Both the position numbers and the translations under genes were made by a program. Below the pieces are notes generated by a model. The model was not told the DNA's origin. It saw nothing but the letters and a program-made list of their open reading frames with translations, and did no database searches. This document shows positions 32,070-40,949 of a stretch of DNA of 64,000 nt, in pieces (within the stretch, counting starts at the first letter, position 1; every line of letters begins with the position of its first letter). Source of the stretch: Lolium rigidum (taxonomy: Eukaryota; Streptophyta; Magnoliopsida; Poales; Poaceae); the NCBI RefSeq assembly GCF_022539505.1, contig NW_025899905.1, positions 308,907 to 372,906 on the forward strand, read 5' to 3'.

Positions 32070-33519
32070 TGATGTCTACGCACACTCCTTTTCCTGTAGA
32101 CAGTGTTGGGCCTCCAAGAGCAGAGGTTTGTAGAACAGCAGCAAGTTTCCCTTAAGTGGATCACCCAAGGTTTATCGAACTCGGGGAGGAAGAGGTCAAA
32201 GATATCCCTCTCAAGCAACCCTGCAATCACGATGCAAGAAGTCTCTTGTGTCCCCAACACACCTAATACACTTGTCAGATGTATAGGTGCACTAGTTCGG
32301 CGAAGAGATAGTGAAATACAAGTAGTATGGATGTATATGAGTGGTAATAACAATCTGAATAAAATATGGCAGCGAGTAAACATGCAACGAACGGTAAATA
32401 AACGGAGTTTCGATGCTTAGAAACAAGGCCTAGGGATCATACTTTCACTAGTGGACACTCTCAACATTGCAACCATAATTGAATATAAATATAAGCACTT
32501 CACTATGCTATTCTGAATTACTCTCTGGCAAGATAACGAACACTTATTCATCATGTAGGCAAACCTTAAAGATGTATTCCCAAGTACTAATAAACACCCC
32601 ACGCTGTCACTCGTGAGCATTCATAGGAGGTACTAACACACCACAATTTCATAGAGACATCCAACTCAAATCATAACTCGGTGAATAAGTATTCCGTGAA
32701 ATATAGCCTAAGAGACCCACACGGTGCACACACTCGTCACCTTTACACACGTGGGACAAGGAGTCTCCGGAGATCACATAAGTAAAATCCACTTGAATAG
32801 CATAACGACATCTAGATTACAAACTCATCATATGGATCTCAATCATGTAAGGCAGCTCATGAGATCATTGTATTGAAGTACATGGGAGAGAGATTTAACC
32901 ACATAGCTACCGGTACAGCCCTTAGCCTTGATGGAGAACTACTCCCTCCTCATCATAGGAGACAACGATGGTGATGAAGATGGCGGTGGTGTCGATGGAG
33001 ATGACTCCGGGGGCAATTCCCCGTCCCGGCAGGGTGCCGGAACAGAGACTTCTGTCCCCCGAAACGGAGTTTCGCGATGGTGGTGGCGTCCCTGGAGTCT
33101 TTCTGGAGTTTCGTCAATCGCTGTCGAAGATTTAGGTCACGAGGCATCTTATAGGCGAAGAGGCGGAGTCGGAAGAGTTACGGGGGCGCCACACAATAGG
33201 GTGGGGTGACCACCCCTCTGGCCGCGCCGGCCTATTGTGAGGAGGCCCTGGGCCTCCTCTGGCCTGGCCCTTCTAGCTCCGTGAGTCTTCCGGTGGAATA
33301 GAATTTTCGTGATTTTTCTGGATTTTTCCGAGCACTTTGGTTTTTGGGCCTTTTCTGCAATAAACAGACATAATAAACAGAAGCGGCACTGTGGCATCTT
33401 GTTAATAGGTTAGTCCAATAAATGCCATAATATGATATAAAGTGCATATAAAACATGTGAGTATTGTCATAAAACTAGCATGGAACATAAGAAATTATAG
33501 ATACGTTTGGGACGTATCA
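32070..33519 (-). mobile_element. Solo LTR, Athila type, minus orientation
   Basis: Read on the minus strand it begins TGATACGTCCCAAACG and ends GTAGACATCA. It is flanked by a perfect TCTCC duplication (32065-32069 and 33520-33524). A TATA-like CTTATAGG lies near 33150. It interrupts CACTA subterminal repeat DNA. It is related to, but clearly diverged from, the LTRs of element A. Confidence 0.92.
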
Positions 33520-33676
33520 TCTCCCCAAGTCTTTTGTTCCGGTTGGAGCCTCCACCCGGGATGAAAGTTTCACGCGCCACTTCGTTCCCGCCTATTTTCT
33601 TCCCGCATTCCCGCCATTTTTCCACTATATATATGTAGGCTTGGACTCATTTCTGCAAACCTCATCACTCTCTCCC

Positions 33677-34198
33677 ATGGCTTCCATCGTATGTCTAACA
33701 TCCCGGGAGGCGGAGGCGCTTTGCGCCTCGAACTACCCCTGCCCGCCCGGCTACCGCGTCCCGACCGGCTGGTTGCTGAGCGTCGGAGGTGTACCGGTCC
33801 CTCCTATCCCTCTAGGTGTGCCACACGAGATGGCCATCACGAACCACTACTATTTCGAGCTCACGCCTGAGCAGCGGAGGAATCCCCAGTGGCATCCCGA
33901 CTACAGCCCGACTTGGGACAGCTTCTTCATCAATCGGCGTGAGAGGGCGGTTGCTAGGTATGAGGAGGACGGCCCGCCTCCTTCGAACTTCAACGAGGCC
34001 GGCCGTCGGATGTGGTGGCGCGGCCGGACTCTCTAGAGCGTCATGGCCTATCGTGGCCCCCGCCTGCGCTACCCTCAATCCCAGCTCGCTCACCCGCCGA
34101 GGTTCGACAACCGCAACCCCGATGCTAGCGACGATGACGTCGGCGACTATGATGACTACAGTGGCGACTATTATAGGGCTAGGCAGGACTATGATTGA
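33677..34198 (+). pseudogene. Transposon-associated ORF of unknown function, one in-frame stop
   Basis: The ORF begins at ATG 33677 (MASIVCLTSREAEALCAS), about 40 bases after a TATATATATG stretch that could serve as its TATA box. It reads to TAG at 34034-34036, then continues in the same frame to an acidic, tyrosine-rich end (DYDDYSGDYYRA) and TGA at 34196-34198. The middle has many Pro, Trp and Tyr residues (ELTPEQRRNPQWHPDYSPTW). I do not recognise a domain. My recollection is that similar proteins are repeated in Triticeae CACTA DNA; that is not verified. It lies tail-to-tail with the AP2/ERF gene, 209 bases apart. It may be a captured host gene whose stop codon is recent. Confidence 0.55.
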
Positions 34199-34407
34199 AT
34201 GGCTCCAACATTCGAATCTGGCCATGTATCTTAATTTTCAGTTGAGCTCTGGACTTTAATTTCAGTTCAATCGTAATAAATTTCGTGTCAACCACTTTAT
34301 TGAACAAAAACAACCGTCAACGACTTTATAAACTAAATTTAAACTAATAGAACCGACAACGACTTTATTGAAATTACAACAAAATAGATAAATTACTAGT
34401 CTAGTCT

Positions 34408-34932
34408 CTACTCGTCGTCGGAGGTTGTCTCCGTCCAAATGTCATCCCACCGAGGGTCGTTTTCGGTCCAAGTTGTATTCGGGTTCTCGAGCTCGAAGGT
34501 GGCGACGGCCCGACGGTGGCGCCTGTTGGACCTGCGTTGTGCCCTAAGGTTAGCGAAGAACGCGTCGGTGTTGTCAACGTCGTTGGGGAACTGCGCCCTC
34601 CACTGGCGCATCAACTGCTCGTCGTGCTCGGCGATGGCGGTCCTGCGCTGCACCTGGCGGTGCCGGCGACGGTCCTCGTCGTCGACGAGGCACGGCGGTG
34701 GCACGAGGAACTCTGCCTCCTCTAGCGATTCAACATCCGGGAAGTTCATGTCGCGTCGTGGCCGCCGAAAACGCCACGCCGCCGCGTCGTAAGCGCGCGC
34801 CGCCAGCTCCGGCGTGTTGTATGTGCCGAGGGTGAGGCGGAAGCCACCGGCGCGTATCTCGGCGTAGAACCTACCGCTCGGACGCACTCGAACGCCACGG
34901 AAACCGGATGCCCCTCGACGACGTGGAGGCAT
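34408..34932 (-). CDS. AP2/ERF-domain protein carried in CACTA DNA
   Basis: The 174-residue product starts MPPRRRGASGFRGVRVRP. It holds one AP2/ERF domain at about residues 10-65, with a YRG-type first half (FRGVRVRPSGRFYAEIRAGG) and a RAYD element (AARAYDAAAWRFRRP), ending RDMNFPDV. Such domains bind GCC-box or DRE DNA in the nucleus. Here the normal Trp of the KWVAEIR motif is replaced (RFYAEIR) and the beta-sheet turn is shortened. The C-terminal half is charged and ends in an acidic, Trp-containing tail (WTENDPRWDDIW) that could activate transcription. The longer frame starting at 35058 translates through the TATA box, so the inner ATG is preferred. The gene is intact and single-exon. Its setting between CACTA repeats suggests capture by a transposon. 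Confidence 0.75.
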   Translation of the reverse strand: MPPRRRGASGFRGVRVRPSGRFYAEIRAGGFRLTLGTYNTPELAARAYDAAAWRFRRPRRDMNFPDVESLEEAEFLVPPPCLVDDEDRRRHRQVQRRTAIAEHDEQLMRQWRAQFPNDVDNTDAFFANLRAQRRSNRRHRRAVATFELENPNTTWTENDPRWDDIWTETTSDDE

Positions 34933-34990
34933 CCCGGAGATGAATGAGCGGAGGAGGCGGTGGCGACGTGTGGTTGCGCCCGCACTCGTC

Positions 34991-35175
34991 GCTATATATA
35001 GTGCACGTGGAAGCGGCGGCGACACGTGGCGAGGCACGTGTAAGCCACGGCTACACACGTCGCACGCCGGCAGCGACGGGGCGAGGCACGTGGAAGCGGC
35101 GGCGACACGTGGCGAGGCACGTGTAAGCCACGGCTACACACGTCGCACACCGGCAGCGACGGGGCGAGGCACGTC
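34991..35175 (-). promoter_or_regulatory. TATA box and 83-bp tandem repeats upstream of the AP2/ERF gene
   Basis: A TATA box (CTATATATAG on the minus strand) lies at 34992-35001, about 60 bases before the ATG. Immediately upstream are two 83-bp direct repeats (35003-35085 and 35086-35168) that differ at about one base, plus the start of a third. Each unit carries GCACGTGG, ACACGTGGC and GCACGTGT, that is, three ACGTG cores of the G-box/ABRE type. The arrangement suggests, but does not prove, bZIP or bHLH control. Confidence 0.65.
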
Positions 35176-35384
35176 ATTAGGGGTGAAACCTATGTTCATT
35201 GTGAGATGCAAATAGTTATATGGATGTCATATTCATGTTCATTGTATTTTCCTGACAAATTTTCATATATAACACTTTTCTATTTGATTTACCATTTAAA
35301 AATTATTGAAATAACACTTTTTATTAAGTTAAAATTGATAAACATATAGTTTTATAAAACAGAAAAGACCCCCCCTTATGAAAA
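35176..35384. other. AT-rich spacer
   Basis: No gene or clear repeat is seen. A CACTA terminus might be expected here if the DNA to the right is a separate element, but no CACTA word in a convincing context was found. Confidence 0.4.
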
Positions 35385-35467
35385 GGGGCTGATCCGCGTC
35401 CAACGGCTCCATGCCGTTGGATTCAAATGGTCGGAGCCGTTGGATGACGTGGCCGCGGATCAGCCCC
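35385..35467. repeat. Inverted repeat (hairpin), arms about 26 bases
   Basis: GGGGCTGATCCGCG plus TCCAACGGCTCC at 35385-35410 is complementary to GGAGCCGTTGGA (35433-35444) and CGCGGATCAGCCCC (35454-35467), with a nine-base bulge between the two right-hand blocks. The inner part also contains a smaller palindrome (TCCAACGGC / GCCGTTGGA). Confidence 0.85.
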
Positions 35468-35469
35468 AA

Positions 35470-35597
35470 CCCCTTTGTCGCGGGTCGTGGCACCACCCGC
35501 GATAAAAGACCCCCCTTTTGTCGCGGGTCGTGGCACGACCCGCGACAAAAGGGGGGGTCTTTATCGCGGGTGGTGCCACGACCCGCGACAAAAGGGG
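35470..35597. repeat. Near-perfect 130-bp palindrome of CACTA subterminal motifs
   Basis: Centred at base 35533, the arms pair for about 63 bases each with only two one-base indels. They are made of TTTTGTCGCGGGTCGTG units alternating in orientation. The motif matches the left CACTA end at 27670-27850, so this is either the start of a second element of that family or the promoter-side array of the TNPA-like gene that follows. A TATA box (TATAAAA) is at 35604-35610. Confidence 0.85.
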
Positions 35598-35610
35598 GGT
35601 AGGTATAAAA

Positions 35611-36700
35611 CCCCCGCGTCGCGGGCCGGCCGCCCACCCGCAACACGGAGGCCAACCCTAGCGCAGCTCCACGCCGCCAGGCTGCCCGAATTTCGCGCCG
35701 CCGTCTTCCTCGCCTCCGGCCGCCGCCCTCTGCGCCACATCGACCCTCTGCGCCGCCCCCGAAGCTGCGCCGCCTCCCTCTGCGCCGCGCCCCACTGCGC
35801 CCTCTGCGCCGCGCCCCTCTGCGCCTGCCTCCGGCCGCCGCCCTCTGCGCCGCCTCCGCGCTCTGCGCCGCCCCCGAAGCTGCGCCGCCGCCGTCTTCCT
35901 CGCCTCCCTCTGCGCCGCGCCCCTCTGCGCCACGCCCCTCTGCGCCCGCCTCTGGCCGCGCCACCACTGCGCCGCCGCCGTCGATCTTCCTCGCCAACTC
36001 CGGCTGCCGCCTCGTCTGCAGGTAGCCTCCGCGCGGCCGCGCGCCGGCGCCGGCCGGCTTGGCCTTTTTTTTTGGTTAATTAATTTGTTTAGTTTAGTTT
36101 TGTATATTTAGTTATTTATTTATTTTGCATATTTAGTTATTTAGTTATTTAGTTAGTTTAGTTATTTTGTATATTTAGTTATTTTGTTAGTTTAGTTATT
36201 TTGTATATTTAGTTTAGTTATTTTGTTAATTTAGTTATTTAGTTTAGTTTAATTTAGTTAATATAGTACCGACGCCGACGCTGACACCGGCGGTGTTACT
36301 AATATATATAGTTAGTATATATAGTACCGACGCCGACACCGGCCCTCTCCCTCTTTTCTCTCCCTCTCGCGAAAACCGACGCCGACACCGGCCCTCTCCC
36401 TCTTTTCTCTCCCTCTCGCGAAAACCGACGCCGACACCGGCCCTCTCCCTCTCGCAAACACCTCTCTCTCCCTCTCGCGAAAACCATCGACGCTGCAACT
36501 CCCCTCTTCTCTCCCTCTCCCCAAACACGCGTCGCCGACACCCTCTCGCTCTCGCAAACACGCGTCGCCGACACCCTCTCGCTCTCGCAAACATGCGTCG
36601 CCGACACCCTCTCCCTCTCGCAAACACGCGTCGCCATTAGGGTTAGGGTTTGGTTAGGGTTAGACCATGTACTTATCGATTTAATTTTTTTGCAGAAACA
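35611..36700 (+). repeat. Leader and first-intron region of the TNPA-like gene, simple and tandem repeats
   Basis: 35690-36000 is a CTCTGCGCCGC-type degenerate repeat. 36075-36265 is built from TTAGTTATTT words. 36327-36460 holds a 49-bp unit (starts 36327, 36376, 36425). 36531-36640 holds a 33-bp unit (starts 36531, 36564, 36597, 36630). The run ends in telomere-like TTAGGGTTAGGG words at 36636-36663. An intron acceptor (TTTTTTTGCAG) precedes the ATG at 36701, so most of this is untranslated. Confidence 0.7.
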
Positions 36701-39700
36701 ATGGATCCATTCGAAATCCGTCGAGACTTGGAACAGGAAGACTTGTTCGAGGACATAATCCGCGATGGTCCAGAAGCCGACGGCTCCGGAACTGGAGAAG
36801 ACCGCGGCTTCGGTGATGGAGAAGCCGACGGCTCCGGAGCTGGAGAAGAGCGCGGCTCCGGTGATGGAGAAGAGCGCGGCTCCGGTGATGGAGAAGCCGA
36901 GGACTTCGGTGATGGAGAAGTCGACGACTCTGGTGATGGAGAAGCCGACGGCTCCGGTCATGACGAGGTATACGATCAGTTGAGGCATTAATGGAATTCT
37001 ATATGTACATATGTATATAAATTAACTGATTTTTATTCTCTTAGGCCTCCGAAGATAAGTTGGAGAAACGAGGCCCGGCAAAGAAATTGGGCAAAAAAGA
37101 CCACTTCAACATTGAAGCTATATCACCGAAAGGCCAACCGGTTGCACCCGCGAGTGTCAGAGTGACATTTAAGAATCAGTGCGGAGTTCTGGTTAGAGAT
37201 CATCTCCCGATCACTATTAGAGAATGGAACAAGACCAAGAATGTGTCCGAAGATCAGGTTGCCGATAGGTACAAGAACACACTTTTTGACGACCTCATGT
37301 CACATTTCACTTTGCCAAATTTGGGATCGGACTATGAGAATGCCAAGCAGAGGGCGCTAGTGAAGAAATGGGCTCTTAAGAATATGGGGGAACTTTTCCG
37401 AGTGTATAAGAACCGGTTATGGAAAACTTATAAGGCCGAGAAGAAGCCTCCAGTATTCGAAAACTACCTAGCGAAGCAGGAGCATAACTGGGAAGAATTT
37501 GTGAAGTACAAAGAATCAGAGGAGGCTGTGAACCTGTCAAAGAAAAACAAGAAGAATGCAAGCGAAAAGAAATATCACCATCGTACGGGCCGAGGGGGCT
37601 ACGAAGTAGCCATGCCTAAGTGGGATGCACAAGAGGCTGAGATGAAGCTGAATGGGATCACTCCAGAACCAGAGCGAGAAGGATGGGACACTAGGGCTCG
37701 AAATTGGTTCCTTGGGCACGGCTGTGAGTATGACATGAAGACAGGGAACCTTGTTGAAAGTGACAAGCAAGGTTAGGGTACCCGAGGAAAAATGGATTCA
37801 AGTGACTGCTGATATTAAAGCGGGAAAACTGAAGTTTGCTCCCGATAGAGAGAAAGACTTGCTGACGCTTGTGCTCGGTAATCCTGAAAAGGGAGGACGA
37901 ACAAGAGGCTACGGCCCTAGTGTTCCGTGGGCGCTTGGGTTTCCGAATGACGCGGAGACTTATAGAAGCCGAGCGAGAGCAAAACAACGCGACCTGGAGG
38001 TGCAGAATGACCGGATGGCTGAGTTCCAACGGCAACTAGACCAGCAGAAGCGGGAGATTCAGCAGCAGCAGCGGGAGATTAATGAACTTAAAGGACAGCG
38101 CCAACCAGATAATACCGCCGGCATATATCAGCGACGAGACAGCAGCGTGGCCTACTCGGAGGCCCCGCCTACACGGATGATAGATGCCGGTCCTGGCGAC
38201 CCCTTGGATGGAATCAAGGAGCAAACACCTTGTGATCTCCATGAGGTGTTCAGGAAGGTGTCTGTTAAGGTTGCGGTCGGCTATGTCTTACCTGCATTTG
38301 GACCTGAAGGTGAGCCGGCAACATGGCATGGGAATCAGATTCCAGCTGGCTATGCTCGTGTCGGGTGGATTCAGTTGTACCGTCGTGGGAGACATTGGAG
38401 CTCGAAATCCCTGGAGGTGATGGGGGGCTTACACTCAGAGAGGTGCTGGGAGAAATCATTCTCTGGGAAAAGAAGAACATCAGGCTGCCAGGCTGGGTAG
38501 CCCCTAGTACCAGTCGTCCGAGCAGGTCACCATCACCTCCTCCGGGTGATCGCAGGCCACCATCACCTCCTCCTACTGATCACATGTCGCCACCATCACC
38601 CCATGGGTACGACGTCGACCACGACATCTGTAGTCCATCTCCATCTCCAGCGCCACCGCCTCCGCCCACTAAGACTCGGAATGCACCCAGCCGGAAGCGT
38701 TTTAAGAGTCCTGTCCGCAAGATGTCACCCCTCCCAAAAGTACCAAAGGTTCCTCCCCCCGTCCTTACGATCGTACTGTCGAGGAAAATGAGGCCATTGT
38801 TGCGAAATACAATTATGATTTTTTTCATAAGCCAAAACCTCCAGCGCCAGAGCCATACACCGAGAAGCAAAAAGAATATGCTCTTAGTTTTCTGAACACA
38901 CCATCGCAATATGACTTACACGAGAAGAAGGATGACTATACATGCCACCTTGCGAGGGTAATTGACGAGAAGAAAGATGAAAAGGATAAGAAGAAGAAGG
39001 ATGACAAGGCTAGCACGAGCAAATCATCAGCTAGAAGTGCAGCCGAGAAGAAGTCAAGTTCAACAAGTGCACCCCTCAAGGCCAAGCAAACGACAAAAGG
39101 CAAAAAAAGAAAGGAAGTTGCCCTGCTCGGAGATCAGCCCAAACAATCGATCCCAGCACTCAAAGTGTTTAATGTTCCCAAGGTGTACCAGGAACAGGGT
39201 GGTTTCGATATGGAAGAAGCTGCAAAGCTAGCGGCTGCCTGTGACGTTACCGTGGAGGAATTGATGTTTGCAGCAGATGCTGCACTACCCACTGCTGATA
39301 GCAAAGCTAGCGGCTGCCTGTGATGTTACCGTGGAGGAATTGATGTTTGCAGCAGATGCTGCACTACCCACTGCTGATATAGCTCCTAAATTTGTCTACG
39401 GGGCTGACTTGGTCAGCAGAGAGCAGCTGCATAAACTGCCAACACATATGCGGAATATGCATCAGTGGTACCTTGATGCATGCAAGGAGAACATAAGGTA
39501 CATCGTGGCGACTATACCATGGGAATATTACTACCGAAAGGAGGAGATCCATATTGAGATGAATGAACTCTGGCAGTTATTCAATTTAGAAGCCCTCGAC
39601 AAATCTCTCATGAGTTGCTATTGCTTGTAAGTTGTTAACTACATATAAGTTCATTTTCATTCAGTTCATGTTCGTTTTCATTGCATATACTCATTATATC

Positions 39701-40229
39701 TTATGTGTGTTCTATTATGCAGACTGAAGATCAGTGAATGCAAAAGTATTAATATTATCAATATTGGGTTTGTTGACCCAGATAAAATACATGTTGAAAC
39801 GGTAAAGCATAAAGGCCAAGAAACGGGGGGAAACCTACTAAGGTTTTTGGGGGAGCAATATTTACGTGATTCAATATTGTTTCCTTACAACTACGAGTGA
39901 GAGTCTTAATGATCTTTTATGCACATTCAATTTTTCTTACTCGATGTTAAGTGTAATTCCTGACGTATATATGCATAACATGTGCAGCTTCCACTGGATT
40001 CTACTAGACATTCAACCTGATAAGGGAATAGTTGAAGTAAGAGACCCACTGAGTAGAGGCATGGACGGGTTCCGCGACTTGCAGAAGTTGCTCCAAGTGT
40101 AATTTCCTTCATCGCCGCGCTATATCTTTCGTGAGATATCAATTAATTATCCACTCATTCAATCATTCTTTTGCCTGGCAGGGCTTGGACATCTTTCAAG
40201 AATTATCGTAAGGACGGTACCTGGGGAAA
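36701..40229 (+). pseudogene. CACTA TNPA-like protein joined to a ULP1-type (C48) protease, truncated
   Basis: Exon 1 (36701-36967) encodes an acidic eight-residue repeat (GDGEERGS type). Exon 2 from 37045 encodes a Transposase_24/TNPA-like DNA-binding region (TFKNQCGVLVRDHLPITIREWN), a coiled coil (about 38030-38090), a Pro-rich tract and a basic linker. Short exons near 39723, 39982 and 40183 with good GT-AG sites encode a ULP1-like protease: the catalytic His is in FHWILLDIQ and the Asp in VRDPLS. The expected Cys lies beyond the break, where element D enters at 40230. Other damage: a one-base insertion near 37771, one-base losses near 38365 and 38755, and a 79-bp tandem duplication (39222-39300 and 39301-39379) that shifts the frame. 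In this superfamily such proteins bind subterminal repeats; the protease part resembles SUMO proteases. This copy is dead. Confidence 0.82.
39222..39379 (+). repeat. 79-bp tandem duplication in the TNPA-like exon
   Basis: Two adjacent copies differ at one position (GACGTT versus GATGTT). As 79 is not a multiple of three, the second copy is read in a different frame and the product is broken. Confidence 0.92.
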
Positions 40230-40949
40230 TGTTGGGGGGATGACCCCCGGTATGCCAAAGGCATGCCAAAACCGGATGGTTTAGGCCATCAAGATACTGG
40301 TTTAATGTTTATACCGGAGCACGAAGTTAAGAGTTTGGCTAAGTGAAGCTAAGCCGGTATCCCCGGGAGGGGTATACCGGAACCGGATAGAGAAGACACC
40401 GGGCTACCGGTAAGAAGTGCACTGTAGCACGTCGGCAGGACTGGTCAAAGATTCTCTCCAGAGCTAGAGGACAAAGATGAGCTAAGCAAAGTAGCTTTAT
40501 ACGAAGGCCTGACGATAAAGAAGAGGATGACGCTGAAAGAAGCCGGGGGACGTCAGCCTCCCTGATTAAAGAAGACCCCGGTGTCATCTATGATTAAAGT
40601 AACTTTGTAAAGTAGTTTGTCTAGTCAAAGATGCCATTAGGGTTTCTTCCTGTGTAAGCCACCCTCTCCCTATATAAGGAGAGGGGGCACACCCGTACTC
40701 GGGACGATCGAGCTAGGGAGAACCTTGTATGCACAAACTTGTATCCTGTTGAAATCAATGAAGAGAAATTTCTAGAGCGGAGTTCTTCCTTGTGTCTCTC
40801 TTCTTCTACCTCTGGCTCCGGCTAAGTTCTTGAGGAAAGCATCCGGAAGTTCATCCTACCTAATCAAAAACCCTCCCCCGAATCCTCTAGCACCTATTCG
40901 GCCCCAGTTTAAGCCATCCCATGGCACCTGTCTGTTCGCCACGACGACA
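40230..40949 (+). repeat. 5' LTR and primer site of element D
   Basis: The 720-bp LTR starts TGTTGGGG and ends GACGACA. A TATA box (CTATATAAGGAG) is near 40670. The primer-binding sequence TGGCGCCCACCGTGGGGC follows at 40952-40969. I cannot name the matching tRNA with certainty. Confidence 0.82.

Noticed and set aside
35475..36083. 202-codon ORF rich in Arg, Pro, Ala and Leu, and its minus-strand counterpart
   Set aside because: It translates the palindrome, the TATA box and a CTCTGCGCCGC repeat; both strands are open because of GC bias.
36636..36663. Interstitial telomere sequence
   Set aside because: Only about four imperfect TTAGGG words, in the leader of a transposon gene; too short to mark a telomere or chromosome fusion.
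36244..36988. Minus-strand Arg/Glu-rich ORFs
   Set aside because: They are translations of the 33-, 49- and 24-bp tandem repeats opposite the TNPA-like leader and first exon.
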